Notes under the pieces: model-generated
What the model saw: the letters and a program-made list of their open reading frames with translations, nothing else
The model's database searches: none
What the model was told of the DNA's origin: nothing
Made by a program: the position numbers and the translations under genes
Part shown: piece by piece, positions 43,967 to 53,551 of the stretch
Layout of the letters: every line of letters starts with the position of its first letter
Position numbering within the stretch: position 1 is the stretch's first letter
DNA from: Paenibacillus illinoisensis NBRC 15959
GTDB lineage: Bacteria > Bacillota > Bacilli > Paenibacillales > Paenibacillaceae
Reading direction: 5' to 3'
NCBI RefSeq assembly: GCF_004000925.1
Contig: NZ_BIME01000001.1
Location: 248,001 to 312,000 of the forward strand
DNA: 64,000 nt

Positions 43967-45304
43967 TTAAATCGTTTTTTTATTCACTTTACTGCTTTTG
44001 GATTTATTTGGTTTGAAATTACTGCTTTGTGCTTTCCCCGGCTTGGTAAACCATTCGGACTTGGGTTTGCGCGCGGGGTTCTTCTTAGCCTTAGCCGGTT
44101 TATTGGTCATGGAATTGTTGGCTGCAGCCTTCGATCCCTTACTGTTTTTTATAAATACAGGAGCACTCGTCATCAGATAAGGATGATCTTTGACTTCGGG
44201 AATGCTCTTCTTGATTACCTTCTCAATATCCTTGAGGAACGGCATTTCTTCCTTATCGCAAAAAGAGATTGCCATACCACTATGCCCTGCTCTGCCTGTG
44301 CGGCCAATTCGGTGTACATAGGTCTCCGGAATATTAGGCAGGTTAAAGTTGATGACATGCGAGAGCTCTTCCACGTCAATTCCTCTTGCCGCAATATCTG
44401 TCGCTACGAGCACCCGTGTGACTCCGCTTTTGAAATTGTTCAGCGCTTTTTGTCGATCATTCTGAGACTTGTCACCATGAATGGCTTGAGCAGTCACATT
44501 TACCTTGGTCAACTCTCGTGTAACACGGTCAGCGCCGCGCTTCGTGCGGGTGAACACCAGTGCCGAAACAATGGACTTATCCTGCAAAATATGATTCAAC
44601 ATATGTTGTTTCTTGCCATTCTCCAATAAATACACTGACTGTTCAATTCGGTCTACCGTAGAAGACACCGGTGTAATTTCAACTTTCACAGGATCTACGA
44701 GTAACGTTTTGACCATTTTTGTGATTTCCGGAGGCATCGTAGCTGAGAAGAAAAGGGTTTGTTTCTTGCTCGGCATCTTGGAGATGATTCGCTTCACATC
44801 ATGAATAAAGCCCATATCCAGCATCCGGTCAGCTTCATCTAATACCAAAATCTCAATGGATTTCAAATCAATACGTTTTTGGTTAACCAGATCCATCAAT
44901 CTGCCTGGCGTGGCGATAATAATATCTGCACCTTGGCTCAGCGCACGTTCTTGCACCTTCTGTGAAACACCACCAACGATAGCGGCGCAGCGAATATCCG
45001 TATATCGGCTGTATATCTTAATGTTATCCGCAATCTGGATAGCCAGCTCTCGGGTTGGACTTAAAATCAAGGAGCGAATACGGCGTCCTTGTCTGGGACC
45101 ACCTGACTTTTCGCTTAACAATTGAATGATCGGTACCGAAAATGCTGCCGTCTTCCCTGTTCCTGTTTGCGCACAGCCAAGCAAATCTCTGCCTGCCAAT
45201 ACGGCTGGAATCGCTTGTTCCTGAATAGGTGTTGGGTTCGTATAGTTCGCTTTGTTCAATCCTTCTAAGATTGGGGGTATAATATTCAAGTCTTTAAAGT
45301 TCAT
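43967..45304 (-). CDS. DEAD-box ATP-dependent RNA helicase (RhlE/CshA-like)
   Basis: 445 residues. All core motifs are seen: Q motif PTPIQEQAIP, I TGTGKT, Ia PTRELA, Ib TPGR, II DEAD in VLDEADRMLD, III SAT, IV VFTRTK, V ATDIAARGID, VI HRIGRTGR. A basic, Lys/Ser/Asn-rich tail from about 385 to 445 binds RNA. It unwinds structured RNA, e.g. in ribosome assembly or cold adaptation. Single gene with terminator; no cold-box leader recognised. Confidence 0.93.
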   Translation of the reverse strand: MNFKDLNIIPPILEGLNKANYTNPTPIQEQAIPAVLAGRDLLGCAQTGTGKTAAFSVPIIQLLSEKSGGPRQGRRIRSLILSPTRELAIQIADNIKIYSRYTDIRCAAIVGGVSQKVQERALSQGADIIIATPGRLMDLVNQKRIDLKSIEILVLDEADRMLDMGFIHDVKRIISKMPSKKQTLFFSATMPPEITKMVKTLLVDPVKVEITPVSSTVDRIEQSVYLLENGKKQHMLNHILQDKSIVSALVFTRTKRGADRVTRELTKVNVTAQAIHGDKSQNDRQKALNNFKSGVTRVLVATDIAARGIDVEELSHVINFNLPNIPETYVHRIGRTGRAGHSGMAISFCDKEEMPFLKDIEKVIKKSIPEVKDHPYLMTSAPVFIKNSKGSKAAANNSMTNKPAKAKKNPARKPKSEWFTKPGKAQSSNFKPNKSKSSKVNKKTI

Positions 45305-45413
45305 TGAGTCTCCTTCATGACGTCCATATCTATTAGATGTGTCTTGTTATCACACGTAACGAATAAGGATACCATTAAAAAGACGATCTGTATATTATCT
45401 TTTAATCCCAATG

Positions 45414-45728
45414 TCAGCTCACCAGTTTCAACCCAACCGCAGATCCAAGCACCATGGCAATAAACAATATTCGAAGTGCGTTTCGGGATTCTCCATAGAA
45501 AATCATGCCAAGAATCGCTCCTCCGGAAGCACCTATACCTGTCCACACGGCATACGCCGTCCCCATGGGCAGTGTTTTCATAGCCAGAGACAGCAGCCAG
45601 AAGCTCAACCCGAAACCTGCAACTAACAACAGAATGGATATCAGGTTACGGTCCTTGTTCCATTTATTAATCATCAGTACACCCATCATCTCGAATAGAC
45701 CTGCCATAATAAGAAATATCCAGCTCAT
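45414..45728 (-). CDS. SMR family transporter, second subunit of a guanidinium exporter pair
   Basis: 104 residues with four membrane helices: [22 protein letters not shown] carries the essential membrane Glu in helix 1, and [17 protein letters not shown] is the SMR core. The ATG overlaps the TGA of the first SMR gene (ATGA), as in ykkCD. The longer frame to 46016 lies in the wrong frame of that gene and is rejected. Together with its partner it probably forms a heterodimer that exports guanidinium by proton exchange; the upstream guanidine riboswitch supports this. Confidence 0.88.
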   Translation of the reverse strand: MSWIFLIMAGLFEMMGVLMINKWNKDRNLISILLLVAGFGLSFWLLSLAMKTLPMGTAYAVWTGIGASGGAILGMIFYGESRNALRILFIAMVLGSAVGLKLVS

Positions 45729-46066
45729 GAATGATGCGCCTCCTTCGTTTTCTGCTTGCTTACCATTTTCAGTCCGATTACTCCGAGCAGTAACACACCA
45801 ATGAGTATCATTTTTCCAGCCTGGACTGCAGCCCCGAATAACAGGATCTCTGCCAGCACCGTACCAGCCGTACCCAATCCAACAAATACTGCGTATACCG
45901 TTCCGACATCGAGTGTACGGGAAGCCGCGATCATCAAGGAAAAGCTGACACCAATGGCGATCACCGTTGCTCCCCATTCCAACAGACCACTCGCATGCTT
46001 TAAGCCAATCACCCAACCCACTTCAAAAAGGGCTGCAATCACAACAGACAACCAGGTTTTGTTCAT
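45725..46066 (-). CDS. SMR family transporter, first subunit of a guanidinium exporter pair
   Basis: 113 residues with four membrane helices. The conserved Glu is in [39 protein letters not shown] is the core of helix 3. Unlike general SMR drug pumps, control is by a guanidine-I riboswitch, so guanidinium is the probable substrate. Heterodimeric pairs like YkkC/YkkD have this ATGA-coupled layout. AGGAG-like ribosome binding sequence precedes the ATG. Confidence 0.88.
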   Translation of the reverse strand: MNKTWLSVVIAALFEVGWVIGLKHASGLLEWGATVIAIGVSFSLMIAASRTLDVGTVYAVFVGLGTAGTVLAEILLFGAAVQAGKMILIGVLLLGVIGLKMVSKQKTKEAHHS

Positions 46067-46133
46067 TTTGATCTACTCCTTTTGGTATCCAATTTCATAC
46101 AACAACGATTAGGTTGTGTCTTAGAGAGCAAAT

Positions 46134-46270
46134 AAAAAAAGCCCGGGAAACAAACTGCATTCAAGCAGTTTATCTCCCAGGCTTTTATCCCTCCGTGGCA
46201 TAACCATCAGGTTATGAGCTTTCTCTCGGACCAGGCCGATCTCACTCGCGGAACCCTAGAAAGCATGTCG
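46134..46270 (-). ncRNA. Guanidine-I (ykkC) riboswitch with intrinsic terminator
   Basis: Minus-strand RNA carries the conserved ykkC elements in order: CTAGGGTTCCGCGAG, GGTCCGAGAGAAAGC, CCACGGAGGGATAAAAGC and CTGGGAGAT. The 3' end forms a long terminator stem (GCCTGGGAGATAAACTGC with GCAGTTTGTTTCCCGGGC) followed by seven Ts. A promoter is in place upstream: -35 TTGCCC, 16-base spacer, -10 TATAAT (46289-46294). Guanidinium binding would stabilise the aptamer, prevent the terminator and switch on the SMR pair. Confidence 0.93.
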
Positions 46271-46321
46271 TATGATTTTATGTTACCTATTATACACACT
46301 TCTCCCCTTGGGGCAAGTCTT

Positions 46322-46954
46322 TTATGATTTGATCACAATTCCCATTAATCCGACGAAGGTCGCCGCTTGATAAGGTGAAATAACACAGCCATTCAGATCC
46401 TCCATGTTCAATACGAGCGAGTCAAATTGGCAATTGCTAAGATCCAAACCCTTTAATTTCGTACCTGTCATGAAAGCCTGATCGATATTACAATGGTCCA
46501 GCAGGATTTTTTGCAAGGCTAGATAGGCAAAGTCAGCACTAATTAATGAGCATTCAGCAAAAGCAACTTGTTTAAGGTGGGCAAATCTAAAATTGGAGTA
46601 GTCCCCCACACACTGAGCAAATTGAACGTTTTGCATTCTGCTGGTGGAAAAATCCGTGCCGACAAATTTGCAGTTGGTCCATGCGGCCCGGTGCATGATA
46701 GCACCTGAGAAATTGACGTTGGAGAAATCACAATTTTCAAAAACAACATCTGTAAATTCAAATTGTTCCAGTGAGGAATCAGAGATCGTCACATTTCTGA
46801 AAATGACATTCTCAAAGGATACTTTGAGTGCTTCCTGGTTATCCAGTGAGATCTGTTCAATAAGTTGATTCCGGTATTCCGTTTTGGACTCCAATACCTG
46901 AATGGGTTCTATGGTCATCGATTGTTCCTGAATTTTCGGGATATCTATTTTCAT
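46322..46954 (-). CDS. Pentapeptide-repeat protein
   Basis: 210 residues. From about residue 45 to 185 there are repeats of the A(D/N)LXX type: FENVIFRNVTISDSSLEQFEFTD, FENCDFSNVNFSGAIMHRA, FSTSRMQNVQFAQC, GLDLSNCQFDSL. They form a right-handed quadrilateral beta-helix. Some family members mimic DNA and protect gyrase (Qnr), but the repeat set here is not enough to claim this. Single gene between the riboswitch operon and an MFS gene. Confidence 0.85.
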   Translation of the reverse strand: MKIDIPKIQEQSMTIEPIQVLESKTEYRNQLIEQISLDNQEALKVSFENVIFRNVTISDSSLEQFEFTDVVFENCDFSNVNFSGAIMHRAAWTNCKFVGTDFSTSRMQNVQFAQCVGDYSNFRFAHLKQVAFAECSLISADFAYLALQKILLDHCNIDQAFMTGTKLKGLDLSNCQFDSLVLNMEDLNGCVISPYQAATFVGLMGIVIKS

Positions 46955-47108
46955 ACGTCTTCCCCGCTCCTTTATAAGCTACGATTTGACTGGTATCCAG
47001 AAACCATTGCAATTACGCTTAAGTTGCTGCTAAATCTTTGTCTCCACAGATCACTCATGAGTTCAGAGCGGCATGAGAACGGCAGTACTATGAGGTATAG
47101 ACTTTTTT

Positions 47109-48275
47109 CTAGAATGCTTCATCGTTCTGCATAAACGGTTTTTTCCCCAGGATGGACTTTTTCACATATACAGTAAACAGCAGTAAGGCTACAAAAACAG
47201 ATAAGGCACTGACACTAAATAAAACACTATAGCTCGTATATTCCGAAACCACTCCCAGCAAAATTGCACCCAGACCGATTCCCAGATCCGTGGCCGTCGA
47301 AAAAAAGGCATTGGCAGCACCTTGACGCTCCTTGGGTGCCATACGTAGCGTTATGGCCTGAAGAGCAGGCTGTGCAGATCCAAACCCGACACCGTATAGA
47401 ACAGCAGAACACAATAACCCAAACAAACTGGTTGAGAAGCTCAAGACAAGCAGTGCCGCCATGGTAATGATAAGAGCCGGCACTATCACAGACACCTCTC
47501 CGATTCGATCAGAGAGTTTTCCTGCAATTGGACGAGAAAGGGCAAGCGTTGCTGCGTAGATTAGAAAAAAAGTTCCGGAATTGACCTGTATCTCGGCTGC
47601 AAATAGCGGAACAAACGTTGTAATTCCTCCATAAGCAATAAAAAGAAAAAATATAGGAGCCATCACAGGCAAGACGGATTTCTCGAAAATTTGAATCTTC
47701 TTGTGACCTGCAGTTGGTGTAAACGGCATTTTAGCTGCAAGAGTTAATAGCAGTGCAACTACAGACAGAACAACTGCAAACAGGAACATTCCCTGATCGG
47801 ATTGGCCTTGCATGATGCTTAATCCGATCATGGGACCAATCGCCATGGCGAAGGTCATGGAGGTACTGAACCACCCCATCCCTTCCCCACGACGATTAGC
47901 CGGAATCATATCAGTGACGGCAGTCATCATGGAAGTCGTCGACATTGCCCAGCTTATACCATGAATGATTCGGAGCCCCATCAGCACCAAGATGCCACCT
48001 ACACAGTTATACATATACATCGATGCGATAAAAACGAGCAGCCCCCCAATCATAAATGGACGTCTGCCGAATCGATCCAGCAGTCCACCGATTAAGGGCC
48101 TGAATAGGACAGAAGATAACATCAATGCCCCCATTGCGAGGCCCACTTGCTGTTCATTGCCGCCCATCTCCTTAATAAATAGCGGCAGCGTGGGATATAG
48201 CATATAAAAGGCAGTGAATAAAAATAGCAATCCCAATGTCATCAAAATAAAGGACCTGGTCCATAAACGTTCCAA
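47109..48275 (-). CDS. MFS transporter (drug or sugar efflux type)
   Basis: 388 residues, 12 membrane segments. MFS motif A is LIGGLLDRFGRRPFMIGG between helices 2 and 3, with a second copy PIAGKLSDRIGEVS in the middle. The proton-antiport type motif RIIHGISWAMSTTSMMTAVTDMIPANRRGEGMGW is present, as in MdfA/YfcJ-like exporters. Substrate unknown. It is the last gene before a terminator pair; no regulator is adjacent. Confidence 0.88.
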   Translation of the reverse strand: MERLWTRSFILMTLGLLFLFTAFYMLYPTLPLFIKEMGGNEQQVGLAMGALMLSSVLFRPLIGGLLDRFGRRPFMIGGLLVFIASMYMYNCVGGILVLMGLRIIHGISWAMSTTSMMTAVTDMIPANRRGEGMGWFSTSMTFAMAIGPMIGLSIMQGQSDQGMFLFAVVLSVVALLLTLAAKMPFTPTAGHKKIQIFEKSVLPVMAPIFFLFIAYGGITTFVPLFAAEIQVNSGTFFLIYAATLALSRPIAGKLSDRIGEVSVIVPALIITMAALLVLSFSTSLFGLLCSAVLYGVGFGSAQPALQAITLRMAPKERQGAANAFFSTATDLGIGLGAILLGVVSEYTSYSVLFSVSALSVFVALLLFTVYVKKSILGKKPFMQNDEAF

Positions 48276-48320
48276 CCATTCTCCACTCCTTATCAGTCAA
48301 GACCGGATTTAACGATGAAA

Positions 48321-48346
48321 GAAGTCGCCAGCAAGGCGACTTCTCT
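48321..48346. terminator. Hairpin between MFS and aldo/keto reductase genes
   Basis: Perfect GAAGTCGCC / GGCGACTTC stem with 5-base loop just after the aldo/keto reductase stop on the minus strand. Confidence 0.7.
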
Positions 48347-48361
48347 CATCTTCTTTTAGCT

Positions 48362-49348
48362 CTAACTGAGATTACCCGTCACCGGATGAGGGATATAGGC
48401 TTCCTCCAGGTAACTGATTTCTTCTGGTGTCAGCTTCACTGAAAGCGCAGATACCGCATCTTCAAGATGATGAATCTTGGTTGCACCAATAATGGGTGCG
48501 ATTACTTCATCTTTTTGCAACAGCCAGGCCAGAGCAACCTGTGCTCGTGCAATCCCCCGTTTTCCAGCCACCTCAGCTACACGTTCGACCACCCGGCGAT
48601 CGGCTTCAACCATTGTACTCTCATAGAACGCTTTTCCAACTGGATCAACCTCCGAACGGGGAGTCTGTTCGTTCCAATCCCGTGTCAGGCGCCCCTTGGC
48701 CAGCGGACTCCACGGAATCACACCGATCCCTTCTTCAAGGCATAGGGGCAGCATTTCACGTTCTTCTTCACGATATAACAAATTTAAATGGTTTTGCATG
48801 GAGACGAATTTCGTCCATCCGTGTCGCTCGGCAGTATGCTGTGCTTTCATGAACTGCCAAGCGTACATGGAGGAGGCACCAATGTATCTGACCTTCCCAG
48901 CCTTCACCACATCATGAAGTGCCTCCATCGTCTCTTCAATGGGCGTTGTATTATCCCATCGATGAATCTGATACAGATCCACGTAATCCGTACCCAAACG
49001 CAAGAGACTATTATCGATTTCGTTCATGATCGCTTTTCTCGACAGCCCTGCACCATTGGGTCCCGGCGTCATCCGGAAAAACAATTTCGTTGCCAGGACA
49101 ATCTCATCCCGGCGGGCAAAATCCTTCAACGCACGGCCAACGATTTCTTCACTGGTTCCGTCTGAATAAATGTTCGCCGTATCGAAAAAATTAATACCCT
49201 CCTCCAGCGCTTTTTGGATAAACGGGCGGCTCTGCTCTTCATTCAGTGACCAGGGAGCCATTCCACGTTCCGGCACACCGTAACTCATACACCCAAGACA
49301 CAATTTCGAAACGTCCAGACCTGTTCGTCCAAGTTTAACATATTCCAT
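48362..49348 (-). CDS. Aldo/keto reductase (Tas/YajO-like), paralogue of 11646
   Basis: 328 residues. FFDTANIYSDG (Asp, Tyr), LATKLFF (Lys) and YQIHRW (His) form the tetrad; APIIGATKIHHLEDAV is the cofactor site. About two thirds of positions match the enzyme at 11646 by eye, so both come from one duplication. AGGAG overlapping the stop of a 55-residue ORF gives the ribosome binding site. Confidence 0.9.
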   Translation of the reverse strand: MEYVKLGRTGLDVSKLCLGCMSYGVPERGMAPWSLNEEQSRPFIQKALEEGINFFDTANIYSDGTSEEIVGRALKDFARRDEIVLATKLFFRMTPGPNGAGLSRKAIMNEIDNSLLRLGTDYVDLYQIHRWDNTTPIEETMEALHDVVKAGKVRYIGASSMYAWQFMKAQHTAERHGWTKFVSMQNHLNLLYREEEREMLPLCLEEGIGVIPWSPLAKGRLTRDWNEQTPRSEVDPVGKAFYESTMVEADRRVVERVAEVAGKRGIARAQVALAWLLQKDEVIAPIIGATKIHHLEDAVSALSVKLTPEEISYLEEAYIPHPVTGNLS

Positions 49349-49361
49349 GTCTCACGCACTC

Positions 49362-49529
49362 CTAGCATTTTTTATTTGTCGATGAGGTAACTTTTATTTC
49401 TTCCGAACTTAACTTAAACCAATAACTAAGGTATGCCTCCTTGAAAACTGGATTTTCTTCCATTTTGATCTGGCACTCCAGTCTGTCGGTTAAGATCTGC
49501 TTCAAGCTTTTCAGTAATTCCTTGATCAC
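49362..49529 (-). CDS. Small hypothetical protein, 55 residues
   Basis: GTG start at 49529 with GGGTGA 6 bases before; an in-frame GTG 9 bases earlier is an alternative. It encodes a charged helical peptide (IKELLKSLKQILTDRLECQ, then EENPVFKEAYLSYWFKLSS) ending KKC. The TAG stop is part of the AGGAG ribosome binding site of the aldo/keto reductase 13 bases downstream, so the two would be coupled. No family recognised; a leader peptide is also possible. Confidence 0.5.
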   Translation of the reverse strand: MIKELLKSLKQILTDRLECQIKMEENPVFKEAYLSYWFKLSSEEIKVTSSTNKKC

Positions 49530-49606
49530 TTTATTCACCCGACTTTTTTTATCAAATCACCTTTAACTTAAGGGCAGCAGATTATTCTCCCGCCATCTCA
49601 AAACTG

Positions 49607-50596
<990 letters not shown>

Positions 50597-50826
50597 TCAT
50601 CATTCCTCCTCATTTGAATATCTATCATCTAAGACAATTCAAGTACTCTTACCCACACGCTCTCACTTGCTTGATTCTGTGAGCTTAATCTCATTATGCC
50701 GAAGCGTGCTCACCAAGCGGTATATCATTTATCTTAATTGATTGCCTAATCCTATCAGGGGTTCTTTTGAATTCGATGATTAAGTCGTATAATAAAACGA
50801 GGTTAGAGCCGTGAGGAGGAGTCCAA

Positions 50827-51744
50827 ATGACTGAGGATTTATTTCAACAGAAAAGGGAACTGAGCGAGTTGGTTGAGCGTCACTCCGTACGTAACGGTGC
50901 AACGGAAACGCCGATCCCTTCCCTGTTTTTCTATCATCATACGAGTATTACTGAACCGGCATACAGAGTTTATAAGCCTGCTTTTTGTGTTATCGTGCAA
51001 GGCTTAAAGGAAGTATTGCTCGCGCAGGAGCGCTTTGAATATGGACCATCCAATTATTTGATTGCTTCCATGAATCTTCCGGTAATCGGGCAGATTATCA
51101 AGGCATCCGCTGATGCACCCTATCTAAGTATTAAGCTTGAGTTTACGAAGAATCAAATTCTGGAAGTACTGAATGAATGCAATATCCAAGTCACTTCCAA
51201 AGAAAACGCCAGACGAGCCATGTTCGTGGGACAGATGGAATCTTCCATTCAGGATGTTGTGCTTCGCCTTATCGGTTTACTGGATACTCCGGAGGAAATC
51301 CCTTTCCTTGCCCCATTGTACACAAAGGAGATTTTGTTTCGTCTTCTTCAGGGACCTTACGGAGGCGAGTTGGCCCAGATCGCGGTAGAAGGAAGCAGTA
51401 CGTACCGAATTAGGGAAGCAATCGAATATATCGTTCATCACTGGGAGCAGCCTCTACGCATTGAAGATCTTGCAGAGACCGCCAGCATGAGCGTATCCTC
51501 ATTTCATCGGCACTTCAAAGAGATCACGGCCATGAGCCCGCTGCAATTCCAAAAACAGCTGCGACTACAGGAAGCCCGGCGCCTTCTGATGGCTGAGTCT
51601 GGCGATGCGGCTGATGTAGCATTTCGGGTTGGCTACGAAAGTGCATCTCAGTTTAGCCGTGAATATTCACGCATGTTCGGCGCACCACCCAGAAGTGATA
51701 TTAAACGATTGAAGGAAAAATACGACCTCATCTTGAGTGAATAG
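50827..51744 (+). CDS. AraC family regulator with AraC_N cupin
   Basis: 305 residues. N-terminal cupin of the PF06719 type (TPIPSLFFYHHTSITEPAYRVYKPAFCVIVQG), C-terminal DNA-binding domain with IEDLAETASMSVSSFHRHF and AADVAFRVGYESASQFSREY, ending APPRSDIKRL. This N-terminal family commonly sits next to aldo/keto reductases and oxidoreductases; the divergent reductase at 49607 fits. GAGGAG ribosome binding site. Confidence 0.9.
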   Translation: MTEDLFQQKRELSELVERHSVRNGATETPIPSLFFYHHTSITEPAYRVYKPAFCVIVQGLKEVLLAQERFEYGPSNYLIASMNLPVIGQIIKASADAPYLSIKLEFTKNQILEVLNECNIQVTSKENARRAMFVGQMESSIQDVVLRLIGLLDTPEEIPFLAPLYTKEILFRLLQGPYGGELAQIAVEGSSTYRIREAIEYIVHHWEQPLRIEDLAETASMSVSSFHRHFKEITAMSPLQFQKQLRLQEARRLLMAESGDAADVAFRVGYESASQFSREYSRMFGAPPRSDIKRLKEKYDLILSE

Positions 51745-51773
51745 CTTCTCCACTGTTTCAACGAAAACTCAAC

Positions 51774-51804
51774 AAAAAAAGGACGACAATATGTCGTCCT
51801 TTTT
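51774..51804. terminator. Bidirectional terminator
   Basis: Stem AAAAAGGACGACA / TGTCGTCCTTTTT with 3-base loop, between the convergent AraC and threonine aldolase genes. Confidence 0.9.
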
Positions 51805-51840
51805 CAGTATATCGCAACTATCATCCTACATCTTCATAGT

Positions 51841-52920
51841 TTAAACCAGTACTTCAGCAAGTACCCGTGCTTCACTTGATTCTTGCATTAATCGAGCGAT
51901 ATCACGAGCCAGCGCATCCACATTCTCCTGCTCCGTTGCCCAACTGGTGCAAAAACGGACTGCACTATGTGTGGCGTCTACCTTTTCCCAGAATGTGAAG
52001 GTATATTGACTGCGTAATTTCTCAAGCAAAGCATCAGGCAAGATCGGAAACTGCTGATTGGTTGGTGATTCGTACAGGAAGCGGATATGCTGTTCTTCAA
52101 GCGAATCATGAATTCGCATGGCCATATCAATGGCATGACGTGAAATTTCCAGATACAATCCGTCTTCGAACAACGTTTCGAACTGAATGCCCAGCAATCT
52201 GCCTTTTGCGAGCAGACCGCCCTTCTGCTTGATCATGTAACGAAAATCAGGCTTCAGTGCATCATTCAGGATGACTACAGCTTCCCCCATCAGTGCACCG
52301 ATCTTGGTTCCTCCAATATAGAACACATCACTTAAACGGGCGAGATCAGCAAGGGTCATGTCACAATCCGGGGATGCAAGTGCGTATCCGAGCCTTGCCC
52401 CATCCACAAATAACGGGAGTCCGCATTTCTTACTTGTCTCAAATAATGACTGCAATTCGGCCTTACTATACATCGTACCGTTCTCTGTTGGCTGGGATAT
52501 GTAAACCATTCCTGGCTGTACGCAGTGCTCAGGAGAAGACTCACTCCTATGCGCTTCATAGACTGCCTTCACTTGGTCAGCTGTGATCTTCCCGTCTTCA
52601 CTGGGAACGGTAAGTACTTTATGGCCAATTGCTTCAATTGCGCCCGTTTCGTGAACAGCGATGTGGCCCGAAGTCGCTGCAATGACACCTTGATAGGGAC
52701 GAAGTATGGATGCAATGACCGTTGTGTTGGTTTGAGTGCCTCCGACCAGAAAATGCACATCAGCCTGCTCACTGTCACACGCTTGACGAATTAGAACTCT
52801 CGCCCGATCACAGTGGGGATCTGTGCCATAACCGCTCGTTTGTTCCATATTGGTCTCGATCAGTCTTTGCAGAATGCGTTCATGCGCACCTTCGTTATAA
52901 TCACATTCGAATCGTATCAT
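51841..52920 (-). CDS. Low-specificity threonine aldolase / beta-eliminating lyase
   Basis: 359 residues, PLP fold type I. The cofactor Lys is in YIGGTKIGALMGEAV, the Asp region in LPLFVDGARLGYAL, and the N-terminal MIRFECDYNEGAHERIL is typical. It cleaves L-threonine or allo-threonine to glycine and acetaldehyde. Its start overlaps the end of the MarR gene (ATGA), so it is coupled to the regulator. The final tail (SSEARVLAEVLV) is unremarkable. Confidence 0.9.
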   Translation of the reverse strand: MIRFECDYNEGAHERILQRLIETNMEQTSGYGTDPHCDRARVLIRQACDSEQADVHFLVGGTQTNTTVIASILRPYQGVIAATSGHIAVHETGAIEAIGHKVLTVPSEDGKITADQVKAVYEAHRSESSPEHCVQPGMVYISQPTENGTMYSKAELQSLFETSKKCGLPLFVDGARLGYALASPDCDMTLADLARLSDVFYIGGTKIGALMGEAVVILNDALKPDFRYMIKQKGGLLAKGRLLGIQFETLFEDGLYLEISRHAIDMAMRIHDSLEEQHIRFLYESPTNQQFPILPDALLEKLRSQYTFTFWEKVDATHSAVRFCTSWATEQENVDALARDIARLMQESSEARVLAEVLV

Positions 52921-53348
52921 CGTGTTGTCTCTCCTGCTTTCTTCGTTAACTTCTCTTGTATGTTCATCATGGAAGCATAGACCTCTTGGATCTCTTCCTC
53001 ATCCAGATTCTGCATTAACTTCAATATTTGCTGGTCAGACCTATCGTTTAATTCAGCGTAAAGTTCCTGACCTTTATCCGTCAGGCGAATGAGACTGACC
53101 CGGCTGTCAGCTTCCGAATTCACTTTGATGAGCAGACCTTCCTTGGACAGCTTGTTCACAATCCGGCTCATATAACTGCGATCAATGGTCAGTGTATCCA
53201 CCAGATTGTTGGCAATACTTTCTCCACGAATACCAATTTCAATGATGACCCTTACCTCGGCAAACGAATACCCCGTACCAAGGATGTGCTTATCCAATAC
53301 GCCAAGAATATTGGTATAAAAACGGTTGAAACGCCGCATGTCAGCCAA
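52917..53348 (-). CDS. MarR family transcriptional regulator
   Basis: 143 residues. Winged helix at about 40-100 with ANNLVDTLTIDRSYMSRIVNKLSKEGLL and wing SEADSRVSLIRLT; flanking helices for dimerisation. No Cys in the DNA-binding domain, so a ligand rather than thiol sensor is likely. First gene of an operon with threonine aldolase. Two copies of an imperfect palindrome in the promoter suggest autorepression. Confidence 0.9.
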   Translation of the reverse strand: MADMRRFNRFYTNILGVLDKHILGTGYSFAEVRVIIEIGIRGESIANNLVDTLTIDRSYMSRIVNKLSKEGLLIKVNSEADSRVSLIRLTDKGQELYAELNDRSDQQILKLMQNLDEEEIQEVYASMMNIQEKLTKKAGETTR

Positions 53349-53391
53349 AATATCAGAATGTATATGCTGAGAGTCGATGCGAAACCCTCCC

Positions 53392-53450
53392 TTTTAGTGG
53401 ACATTGTCAACATTATAATAAGTTGATTTAGTGGACGTTGTCAACATAAT
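53392..53450 (-). promoter_or_regulatory. Paired MarR operators and promoter
   Basis: Two direct copies of TAGTGGAC(A/G)TTGTCAACAT, 35 bases apart (53395-53414 and 53430-53449). On the minus strand each contains GTTGACA-N-TGTCCAC or its variant, a 15-base imperfect palindrome. The upstream copy contains a perfect -35 TTGACA, with a possible -10 TATTAT 18 bases on; the second copy follows the -10. Binding would cover the whole promoter. Confidence 0.7.
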
Positions 53451-53506
53451 GATCGTGCCTGCCGAAAAATAAACCGATTGCAGCCTATTGGAGGCAAATT
53501 ATACAG

Positions 53507-53534
53507 CAAAAAACCGCGCAAATTGCGCGGTTCA
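53507..53534 (-). terminator. Terminator after ABC exporter
   Basis: Stem AACCGCGCAA / TTGCGCGGTT with six Ts on the minus strand. Confidence 0.85.
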
Positions 53535-53551
53535 GCCTCAAAAACCTTTTT

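Noticed and set aside
45729..46016. Long frame upstream of the second SMR gene
   Set aside because: It is the alternative frame of the first SMR gene; the real start is the ATG in the ATGA overlap.
46322..46954. Qnr-type quinolone-resistance protein
   Set aside because: The pentapeptide repeats are present but the loops and exact repeat pattern that define Qnr cannot be shown, so only the repeat family is claimed.
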